Below the pieces are notes generated by a model, which made no database searches, had not been told where the DNA came from, and saw only the letters and a list, made by a program, of their open reading frames with translations. From the NCBI GenBank assembly GCA_026770585.1, contig MU647716.1, positions 31,070-59,672 of the forward strand: a stretch of DNA of 28,603 bases, read 5' to 3'. Positions 16,886 to 25,800 of this stretch are shown one piece after another. The stretch is from Baffinella frigidus. Its lineage: Eukaryota > Cryptophyceae > Cryptomonadales > Baffinellaceae. The translations under genes were made by a program, and so were the position numbers. Every line of letters begins with the position of its first letter. Position 1 is the stretch's first letter.

Positions 16886-17344
16886 ATGGAAGATCTCACT
16901 CCCGACCAAATTGATAACCTCGAGAAAGCTTTTTTTCATGCTATGGACCTCGTAGGACGAGTTAACGTAGCATTGTTATTACAGGAGGGTAGAAGTAGTG
17001 AGGACATGTTTCTTGGGGAAGTAGATACCGCTGTTCAAGCACTTTGGGTAGATTTCAATGCAAACTGTTATAAGTTCAGACCTCGGGATCCCGGTTTCAA
17101 GATGACCGTCGTGTCAACAATGCAGGTGGAAATGTTCAATGAAACTGTTTTGACCGTCATGCGTTACTTATTGGTCTTCACAAAAAGGTTTCATTATGCA
17201 TTCAACCGAAGTTTTGATTCTTTCAAAAAACAACTGGAGGGTCACATAGATGCGCTTCAGGCCAAGAGCTTAAAAACTCCTAAGAGCTTAGATATTATGG
17301 GCAACTGTTTGGTTCAATCTATAATGACAAAGCTATATAACTAA
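16886..17344 (+). CDS. Hypothetical protein, helix-rich
   Basis: A 152-residue product without transmembrane segments or low complexity. It looks all-helical: an N-terminal helix (DQIDNLEKAFFHAMDL), a middle with aromatics (ALWVDFNANCYKF) and a C-terminal helical region rich in Phe/Lys. The ATG is 31 bases after a TATTTAGG box. I do not recognise the family. Position among viral-like genes with the same promoter box suggests coordinated expression. Confidence 0.6.
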   Translation: MEDLTPDQIDNLEKAFFHAMDLVGRVNVALLLQEGRSSEDMFLGEVDTAVQALWVDFNANCYKFRPRDPGFKMTVVSTMQVEMFNETVLTVMRYLLVFTKRFHYAFNRSFDSFKKQLEGHIDALQAKSLKTPKSLDIMGNCLVQSIMTKLYN

Positions 17345-17413
17345 AACTGCATTATCACACAGGCACAGTGTCTCATTCGTACAGATGGAATAGACAGTGG
17401 CACAACAACGGTG

Positions 17414-17420
17414 TATTTAG
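17414..17420 (+). promoter_or_regulatory. TATTTAG promoter box
   Basis: Lies 24 bases before the ATG at 17445 of the HlyIII/PAQR-like gene. Confidence 0.5.
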
Positions 17421-17444
17421 AGGACCGGATAGTGAAAAATACAA

Positions 17445-18117
17445 ATGCACGACGTGTACGGGGCTGATCGGTTGTCAATGCGAGGGGTCCTGCACGGCCT
17501 GATTGTAGTGGCTCTTATGGAGGGTATATTTCTCTGTGCGGTAGGGATGATGGCGGGAGTACTTGAACCACATTGGTGGCGGCTTCTGTTTCTGTTAATC
17601 GGAAAGTTGGCAAGCTACGGTTCTTCCTCGCTGTTCCATCTTGTTTCAACCACGCGGCCGGAAGTGCGGGTGGTATTTCTTCGATGGGACCTCGTTACAA
17701 TTTTGATTGCAATTTGGGCAACCTCAGGGGTGTTCGCAACGGATATCGTTGAATGGAGCCTGCTACAGGCCTTCATGGTTTGTGTTACAACTCTAAACTT
17801 TGTCTTGGTTCAGAGGCAGCTTGGGACTTCGGCGCACTCTCCGCTGGCTCGGTGTATTCTACTGGGGTTATACTTCATCTTCAGTGTGGCACACATTGGT
17901 TGGCACTACGGATAACGCGGTCTCTGGATCAGAGGAGTGGTGTGCTACATGGCGGGTTTTTTACTTGGGGCCACCTTTGCACCATCGCTTCCACCCGGCG
18001 TTCTGGCATAGAGCAGCTTTCAATGGCTGGCACGATGACTTCCATCTGCTGATTGCAGTAGCTGATGGATGCTTTTTGGCAATGGCGGTTGAGTTCTTAT
18101 TGCATAACGAGTGGTGA
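17445..18117 (+). pseudogene. Seven-TM HlyIII/PAQR-like membrane protein, interrupted
   Basis: The frame at 17445 reads five hydrophobic helices to a TAA at 17913, continues in the same frame with a sixth (YMAGFLLGATFAP), and switches by about one extra base near 17990 to a frame ending at 18117 with the seventh. Family marks: a His near the start of TM1 (RGVLHG), SSSLFH in TM2, an Asp at TM3 (RWDLV), and His-x3-His entering TM7 (GWHDDFH). These match the Ser/His/Asp/His-His zinc-site layout of the hemolysin III/progestin-adipoQ-receptor superfamily, membrane enzymes or receptors often tied to lipid hydrolysis. Function here is inference. A TATTTAG box precedes the ATG. The two breaks could be decay or sequence error. 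Confidence 0.7.
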
Positions 18118-18129
18118 TGGTATTCTGTG

Positions 18130-18137
18130 TATTTAAG
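18130..18137 (+). promoter_or_regulatory. TATTTAAG promoter box
   Basis: Lies 39 bases before the ATG at 18177 and favours that start over the in-frame ATG at 18111, which is upstream of the box. Confidence 0.55.
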
Positions 18138-18176
18138 TACAATCCACTTGCGAGTGCAACTATCGGGTCACTACAG

Positions 18177-18689
18177 ATGTCTTCATTTTTTGGTGACCTG
18201 ACGTCGGGGGACATCAGGATGCCTGAGGCAAAATTCAATGAGGGTGGAATGCTACCGCCCATGAGCACTGCTGGGTATGGCAATGGTCTAGACGAAACCG
18301 CAGACGGGAGGTTCAATATGGGCGACAGCCTTCGTAGTGGAATTGAACCGTATGCATACGGAAAAGGAGACCGTCTATCTAAACAGACATCCTACCTCGC
18401 AAACCCGCACAATATCCAGAAGATCGTCCCACAGCTCATACTACCAGAGTCTATCATGAGAACGTCTGCACAGACGTTCATGCTCGCTCATGGCCTGTCT
18501 GATGGCGACATCGCGTTCATCATCAGGTTTTCTGCTCCATCTATCAGGACGCAGCTCATGCATCATTCAGTGAGTGACTACTTCAGACAGGGAGCCGGTC
18601 GCGCCGTGGACTATCTCTGTAACATGGCAACCATAAACTACATCATCCGTAGTTTTTGCACACCCAAAGACAAGCTGAATCCAGCATAG
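18177..18689 (+). CDS. Hypothetical protein, possible virion component
   Basis: A 170-residue product. The N-terminal 70 residues are Gly/Met/Asp-rich and probably flexible (GDLTSGDIRMPEAKF, then a GMLPPMSTAGYGNG segment); the C-terminal 100 are helix-rich and compact (about 85-160), with no membrane segment. The start is chosen at 18177 because a TATTTAAG box lies just upstream. No family is recognised. A disordered arm plus a helical domain is compatible with a small capsid or scaffold protein, but that is only inference from context. Confidence 0.6.
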   Translation: MSSFFGDLTSGDIRMPEAKFNEGGMLPPMSTAGYGNGLDETADGRFNMGDSLRSGIEPYAYGKGDRLSKQTSYLANPHNIQKIVPQLILPESIMRTSAQTFMLAHGLSDGDIAFIIRFSAPSIRTQLMHHSVSDYFRQGAGRAVDYLCNMATINYIIRSFCTPKDKLNPA

Positions 18690-18720
18690 CAACACTTTGC
18701 GTGTGCAATTGGCTTCCCAC

Positions 18721-18799
18721 TAAAACCAAGATCGACAAATACCTAAAACCAAGATCGACAAATACCTAAAACCAAGATCGACAAATACCTAAAACCAAG
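18721..18799. repeat. 23-bp tandem repeat, 3.4 copies
   Basis: Units TAAAACCAAGATCGACAAAT+ACC at 18721-18743, 18744-18766 and 18767-18789, with a partial fourth (18790-18799). The three full units are identical and have no spacers. It lies in the 300-base intergenic gap after the 18177 gene. Confidence 0.95.
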
Positions 18800-18989
18800 T
18801 TGCAAACTAAAATGTGCGCGGTGAATTATCAGTGTGTAATGTGTGGGTGGGCTTTCCAATGGCCTTGTGGAGATACATCAGGGTTGGGTGAAACATTGTA
18901 CAATGTCGAATATGTTTAACATAACTTGAACAAAGGGGCATTTCCAAGCTTGTTCAACAAACCACATGACTCACATCTTGTACATCAAC

Positions 18990-20444
18990 ACAGTCGAAAT
19001 GGTATAGACAGCGCTTCCTTCTCGAGAAATAATATGCATAAACGAGACCCTCGTGGAAAATTGGAAGACCAGAAAGTGTATTTTGAACAATATGATGACT
19101 ACTGTAGATATGAAAGGGGAGGTGACTTTGTTTTCCAAAGAGATTAGGATTCAATGTCAAAACCTTGGGATAAACCGTGACATACATGACGATAATCTGA
19201 ATAGTCTGGTTGATAACATATACGAACAAATGAGGTGGGTGTTCTTAAGCATCATTGGTGTACGTGAATCATTGATTCTTTGCAAGCACTCGACGTACGT
19301 TTTGGGTCGTGACGAAAGCAATAAGTGGTTGGAAAATACGATTGAAAGAATGTCAAAACAGCTTCATGTGGACACCATATGTCTGAAGACTGTTGGAGGA
19401 ATTACATACACAGCACATGTTCCACATGTAACATCGCCCAAACACGAGAGGCCAAGTTCTGGAGAGTGGTTGCAGCAACCGCTGGGGTTGAACAGATAAC
19501 AGGGAGTGCAAAAAAAAAGCCGTCAATATAGACGACATCCCATATGATGCGGACGGCGAATTTGAAAGACCAAAACCTGATGGTGTTCAGGGGGCCACAA
19601 TGACCACAAGAAGGCGGGAATTGGTACTGGCTATGATCCTGACATATACAGAAATGCGTGTAAAAGATCAACTTTACATCGACTATGGGTGGGATATTGA
19701 AGAGCATTATTCAGGGAAACAAACGGATACATCTAAAGGTAGTCCATTTGAGTACATGTCCGTGTTTATCAACCTTCTCACGGTAATGCACCTACAAACC
19801 GCCACGATGTGCGTACAAGACGCAGCGTCGATCACTGTTTTTAAAAATGAACGGAAGGCAAACGCAAGTCATCTGAAACGGTATTTATGGCAGAGTGGTG
19901 CGGCACTTCTTACAACCGCGATATTACACAGAAGTATCTTTGTCATCACCGACGTCGCGTTTTTTCGAAGCAGGATATTGGATCCGATTCCAGATACCCA
20001 TGAAGACTCAGAATTATTTGATACCAAGATCGCACTGGAACCACTTTGGAAATATGTTTTCGTTGAGTGCGCCGTCATGTCCTTCGATGGAAACCCCGTC
20101 CCATGTACAAAACGAGCCACGACTCACATAGATAAAACTTGCAGATTCAACATGACACCCTACGAATACATATTTGGCACACCTTGGTCGGGGGACACCT
20201 TCCGAGTTACTGGACCCAGTGGGTACTTGATTCAAATATCAGAAGTAATCAATCACAGCCTCTGCTCTGTAACAGAGTTGATGAAAGATCCACGGGGTAC
20301 ATCCTTTCTGATGTTTTCAATCAAAGAAAAGGCACCCACCAGAAATTTCCCAAGTTTGACTCAGTTTTTGAAGATAATCCCCCGACGTATGCACAGCTGG
20401 GACAAGGTGTTTTTTTTCTAAGAGTACAAAGAGATCCACATTGA
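18990..20444 (+). CDS. Hypothetical protein of about 480 residues, interrupted
   Basis: Three coding-looking stretches join across frame breaks: about 18990-19499 (helix-rich, ILNNMMTTVDMKGEV to the stop at 19497), then the frame of 19600-20421, which is open and protein-like from about 19491 (AVNIDDIPYDADGEFERPK) and so overlaps the first end near the A9 run at 19509. Near 20310-20340 the more protein-like frame shifts again to one ending at 20444 (FDSVFEDNPPTYAQLGQGV). The 5' end is unclear: the first frame is closed by a TAG near 18999, directly before a coding-looking stretch, possibly a splice acceptor (TATAG). Conserved-looking Cys, Trp and Tyr residues suggest a globular protein. No family is recognised; a structural virion protein is possible from context only. 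Confidence 0.5.
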
Positions 20445-20474
20445 ATCTACACAAGAGTATGCGCATAATGATTA

Positions 20475-20815
20475 TAACAGAGCTCTATGAGCGGGTAGAA
20501 GTACAGCAGGGGAATCTGCTCACAGGAGGCGGCGCGGGGAGCCGCGGGGAGCAGAAGGACACAGGAATGGGCAGGCAAATTTCGGATGAAGCTCCGACCC
20601 CGAATTCCCCTTTCTCGTGAAGAGGGAATTGGAGCCGTCAGCTGCCTTCCTTGTAATAATCACGTCCCCATCTTTCCTTCCCCTTGACTTATGTAAGTCA
20701 ATTTTCCTCAAGAGGGCGTCCTTAAGTTGTCGTTTCTTAAGTGGCCAAAGGAGGCTTGCGCCTCTTCTGGCGCCTCTTGAGGCTCATAACCTATCCAGCT
20801 CAGGCTGGTCTCGCA
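20475..20815 (-). repeat. 3' LTR of element 2
   Basis: On the minus strand it opens TGCGAGACC and ends near CTCTGTTA. Against the element 1 LTR, shared blocks run in the same order: the CTCATA(A/G)CCTA block, the CTTAAGT-rich block with GTCAA(T/C) and CCTCAAG, the CACGT...TTTCCTT block, a central GGAATTC-flanked inverted repeat in place of the element 1 hairpin, and the GCAGGGGA...CTGCT(C/T)ACAGG block. Boundaries are set by alignment with element 1 and are accurate to a few bases. Confidence 0.7.
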
Positions 20816-20824
20816 CCCTCGCTC
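20816..20824 (-). promoter_or_regulatory. Polypurine tract of element 2
   Basis: GAGCGAGGG on the minus strand directly precedes the TG that opens the LTR; it differs from the element 1 tract by one base. Confidence 0.65.
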
Positions 20825-22823
20825 ACGAGGATAAAGAGCAATGTAGTCAGGCTAGAGATGGCTTCCCAGAAGGTTGTCGGCAGGGAGATCAGGATCGAGG
20901 AGGGCTCCTTTCGAGGACGAGTCGGGAGGATAGCGCCTGCAGATTTTTCCTGAATGCGGAGGGCAAAGTTGAATTGCTCTTTTGAGGAGTGTAACTTAAA
21001 TCAGTTTCTTTAGACGAGAAGGAGGTGGATAGGTAAGTGCAACTCATGACTTGAGGCTGGGGCGTCACCTGGAAGGGGAGGATAGATAGGTGCACGGATT
21101 AGTGGCAGGTTTCCTTTTCAGGTAGGCTCGGGTTTCTCAAAGGCAAGATTCCTTTTTGAGTTTAGTTTTAGAAGGGTCTCAGTCTTTTGTGTTCCAGTCA
21201 GGGCATTTAGGCTCAAATGGCCCGTTGGCCCGTCTATGGATTCTGCTCGAATTTGTCATTAGCAGGAGGGTCCCCGGCTTGGGGAAGGTCTTGTTCGGAC
21301 TATTTGTAGCTAGGGTTGGTCAAGCCAGGAGTGCTTATTCTTCCATGTCCAGGTCTCGGTAAGGGAATCTCGAGAAGAGAAGGTGCTGGAACGGTAACAC
21401 CTGGTTGAGTCGAGCGTCTGCGGGAGCAAGAAGTCTTTCACCTTTTCCGAGTCACCTTCTTTTGGAAAGGGGAAGAGGGAACGCCCAGTTAGCGCTTGTG
21501 GTTTTAAATGGTTTCTTGTGGGAGCTGTCTAACTCGGTGAGAGTGAAGACCCTTTATCTTGTCATGTGCCTATTTGCGGGAATTGATTCCATGAAGGGGC
21601 ATTAGCGGGGAGGCAGGAATTCTTCTCCCAACACTGAGCTTGGTTGGGCCTCGAAGGAGACAAGGAGGGGAGGAGACATCGATGCCCAGAGAGGTCACAG
21701 CCTGCTTCCTAATGCCTCATGTTTGTGGGAGGATGCTGTACTTCTTTTGGTTTAGATCCTAAGGTAATCGTTCAAGATAGAAGGTTCGAGTTCTGATTTT
21801 TCAGAGAGTTGAGGCGAAAGGAGTCGAGATTTGGGAGGGCGCTGTCCTGCTGGGCCCTGAGGTTCGGAGAGGATGATTCCTCTGTCGATGTGTCTTCCGT
21901 CCTGCGCCAGAAACACAGACGGGAAGGGGGCAGAAAGGCGGGAGAGTGATGGTTTTGAGTGTAAGAGTTAGAGACCCAATTCGGGAGAGGCGAGCCTGTT
22001 CTGTGCTCAGATCAGGGTGCATGATTTCGGGGGAAATAGGGTCCGAGGGTCTGACACTTTTCTGAGGAGCGGATGTTATTCCAGTCTTTGGGTTACATGC
22101 GGTCCTTAGCTCCGGTTAACGTTGCCGAGAGTGGCTCCTCTCGCTGCTCTCCTGCTCAGGGTAGACAGCGGGATTGCTTTGGAGCTACTCTTTCTATCTT
22201 TTGGGCGCGTTGTAGGAGGAGGTGAGGATGGAGTATCCTCTCCTCCTGCCCGCCGAGGTTGGTGTCGGTGGGCTGGCTCCCTCGACCCTCGCTGAGGTGC
22301 GAGGTTGATGAGAGGAGGCGGCGAGTTATGCGGTGGTGAAGAACTGCCTCGCATGGACTCCTCCAGCCCTCGCTGAGGTGCTGGAATGGTGAGCGGGGAC
22401 GCGGAGCTGACGACGAAGGCGAGTGCGAGGGCTCCTTCAGCCCTCGAAGGGCGGAGCACGGGCTCCTCCAGCCCTCGCTGAGGTGCGAGAGTGGTGAGCG
22501 AAGATGTTGTAGTTGATGGTGGCGCGCGGTTCGACTACTCCAGCCCACGCTGAGGTGCTGGGGACTGCTGCGCGTGGGCTCCCTCTCAGCCCTCGCTGAG
22601 GTGCGAGAACGGTGATCGAAGGCAAAGCGGACGACGAACGCGAGCGCGCGGGTTTCTTCACGGGCGAGTCCCGTGGGCTTCCGCGTTACTCTCCTCCCGC
22701 ATCTTGCAGGCTGGGGACAGGCGGAGAGATTCGAAAATCATAGCGGAAGCCTACGGACACCGTCGGTGTCGGGAGGTTTGGCGGTGGTGCTGAGGCCGAG
22801 AGATGCTCCCGGCGGCACACACG
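20825..22823 (-). other. 3' noncoding region of element 2
   Basis: About 2 kb without a supported gene on either strand. The plus strand is purine-rich from about 20860 to 22030. No counterpart of the element 1 antisense acidic gene is visible. The right part holds a dispersed repeat (22286-22607). Confidence 0.5.
22286..22607. repeat. Dispersed 15-bp repeat CCCTCGCTGAGGTGC
   Basis: Five copies (near 22286, 22367, 22472, 22543 and 22590) of CAGCCC(T/A)CGCTGAGGTGC(G/T), spaced 47-105 bases apart with divergent spacers. Each copy contains CCTC...GAGG, able to form a short stem. Confidence 0.75.
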
Positions 22824-25800
22824 TCAGGTGTTGCCAAGCCCGCGCCGTTGGGGTGGCAGCATGTCGATGAGGCGGCCGTGGAGCACCAGGTCGATGCAGG
22901 TGTGGCGGCTCGTTGAGCGGTCCTCATACACCAGGATCTTGGTGCTGATCCAGTCGGCGGGAAGGTTGACGGGTTGGAAGTTCAGCCAGACCCGTGCCAC
23001 GCCCAGTGCGTGGTACTTGGTGTAGTGACTTTCCAGGCTGCGCCTGAGAGGCCCGCCGTCGGACTTGAACAGCTCGTGGATGACGCCTTGGTACGGTTCG
23101 AGGGAGGTGACGTCGACACCGTGAGAGACGGCGCAGGATCGGGACATCTTGGGGCAGTGTGCCTCACGGTCCTGGGAGGCGATGACTGCGACCACCGCGC
23201 TGGGGATGCCTGGTGCGTAGATGTAGACCCGCGCCTTGGGGATGTCAAACTCGCAGAACATGGAGGAGACCTGGTTGCCGCGAAGGCCCCGGGGGTTGGC
23301 CCGGGGTTCCGGGGAGCCTGGCTCCTCCGTTGCTGCTTCCAGGGTTGGAGCGTGGTCGAAGCGGTGCAGGTGGCAGAATGCGGCGAGCAGCCAGACAGGG
23401 AGGCGTCCGCAGGGTAGCCTGTGGCTCTGCAACCATGAGGCCCAATCCTCAGGGCTGAGGCCGGCAGCGGCGAGTAAGGCGTTGTTCGTGGCGGGAGAGG
23501 CGGCGGCCGGGTGACCTGGGGTATAGTTGGCTGGCCCGAAGTCTCCGTTGGGCAGGTTGTTCAGACCGTCGACTCCCCGCTTGATCGGCAGCCTGAAGAA
23601 GAGGCGTTGCGCGTCCCCTGTGCCGACGTCGGACCAGTACAGCTGGTACGTGCTGCGGTTGATGCGGATCGTCGGTGGAGAGGAGGTGGTGCAGACGGTG
23701 AGGTCCCGCGCCATGGCGTGGTAGACCGACAGGGTGTTTTCCTCGAAGGTGTCGTCAGGAGAGTAGCGGACGAGCATGGTGAAGGTCTCCGTTGCAGAGG
23801 AGATGAGTTCCAGTTCGCCCCAAAGCACGCCGGGTGCGAGGTCCGGGAGCTCGTGTTCGACCACCTCTGTGGCGGTCAGAACCTTCACGACGCCAACGAA
23901 TTCCGAGTTCAAGCCGGACGGCGTGGTGGGGTCGAACGACATGCGCAGCAGGGGGGAGTTGCAGTTGTTGTCGCTGTCTGCGTCGGATCCGCTGCCGCTG
24001 TCGAGGTACACGGGCTCCATAGGAGCCACGAGAAGGCCGGGCACGCCCGTTTGCTCCGGAGGGGCTGATTCCCTCAGCTCCCATCGGCCAGGGCGGCGAC
24101 CGGTCGAGCGCGTGATGATGAGCAGGATGGCGAGGCAGATGGTGCACGCGATGGCAGGCGCTGAGGCGTAGTTCCAGTGTCCCGATGCTTGCTTAGAGGC
24201 CGTGCTTGAGGCTACTGCGGTTAGGACCTGGGTGGCGACAGCGATGCCTGCCCAGAGTGAGCGTGCCAGTGGTGCTGCTCGCCTGGGGTCGCGGTTGGCA
24301 GTGCCGGAGTGATGGCGCGAGGTGGCTCCCGAGGAGGGTGCTGAGTTAGAGGAGCTTGGTCCGTGGGATGACGCTCCTCCGGCCTCTTTGCTGGCTGCCG
24401 GCGGTGGCGGGCTGCGAGAACGGGGACGCCGATGCTGGCAGATGCACTTGTGCTGGGCGCGGCGGCACGTGTGGCACTCCGGACCCCGTGCGAGGGCCTC
24501 ATAGACGGGAGCGGCGGCTGCCCCGTCCGGAGATGGCGCAACGGCGTACAGCTGACGTCCCTCGTGAAGGTTGGTGGCCACGATGGAGGGTTCGTTCAGC
24601 AGAACCACCAGGGCTTCTTCCACGCGGGAGTGGTGCACGGTGCCGAGAGCGGCGCGGACATGGGTCACGATGTTGATGAGATCGGACTGCGTGTCAGGGT
24701 CGGTTCCGTCGTTGAGAGCGCTGACGGCCGCGAAGGTGGCGCTGGCGACCTGCGCTGCGAGCTGGGGAGGCAGGCCGGCCGCGAGCGGGACGTGGCGTTG
24801 GCCCTGGCGATGCATGGCCGTTGCGAGCGCGTGCCCAGCGAACTGATCGGCGTCGGATTGGTTCCGGTACCAGGGCATGCGGTTGTCGCAGAGGTGACAG
24901 TGTCGGAACCATCCGTCGCCGGCAGGGTTGGCGGTGATCATGCCCATGTGCTCTTCTCCTCTCGTGCCGCGCAGGCGCTTGTGCGGGTGGTCGCCGGGCT
25001 GCGCTCCGTACGGTGCGTAGTGAATATGCCCGGGGACGTCGGCGAGAAGGTTGGAGAGAGTGCGGTCGTCCAGGGCGGTTTGCAGGACCCGCTCGAGGTT
25101 GTCGCGCCGGGTGTGCACGTGGAGGAGAGATTGTACACGCTGCAGGATGGTCGTCACGGTGAGGCCGGTGTTGTTGTGTGTGGGGTTATCGAAGGTCGCC
25201 TCGATGACCTCATACGCCGCGCGTGCGATCTCCCCGTCGGTGACTTGGGCGTTGGAGGAGCGTTCGACCGGTGCGGAGGGCGGACGTCCGGCGCCGCCGT
25301 TTGGTGCTAACCCGTACATTTGGATCTCGTTCTGGTGCCACGTCAGGATTTGGTAGTCCTGGATGAGGTTCTGACACTACGCCTTGACGTTACGGATGTT
25401 CAGCTCGCCGGGCCGGCGCGCGTTGTTGATCAGGTGGGCGTACACCTTCGGGAACAACTCTTTCTGAGTGCAGCCGTAGGGATTCTCGAGACGCTGGGCA
25501 TGCAGGGTCGCGAGGAAGGCAGAGCGGATCGTGTCTGGTTTGAACGGCATCAAGGTGGGAGCAGCGGCTGCAGCCAACTCTTGGCGGCGGAGCGCAACGG
25601 GCGCCTGGACTCCTCTGGAGAGCACGTGGCGCCCTGGCGGTGGCGTCGACGCTGGTGCCGGGGAAGCCGGGAGCGCGCCGTGGAGATCTCCGTGAGGTGT
25701 GGCCTGTCGCTCGGGAGCCACTTCTCCGAGGTTGCCCACGGGGTCGGCGACGTGGTCGTACCCGCCACAGATTAGGTAGCGGGCTTCCGTGGCGGAGCCG

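Noticed and set aside
17913-17915. Alternative genetic code with TAA/TAG as glutamine
   Set aside because: It would rescue the HlyIII-like stop and two element 2 stops, but not the TGA at 9066 or the frameshifts, and several other genes end plausibly at TAA or TAG.
18721-18799. Possible CRISPR array
   Set aside because: The 23-bp units are directly adjacent, with no spacers, and there are no cas genes nearby.
24432-25310. Plus-strand 292-codon ORF opposite the element 2 ORF2
   Set aside because: Composition mirrors the zinc/winged-helix coding strand, and it has no promoter or domain of its own.
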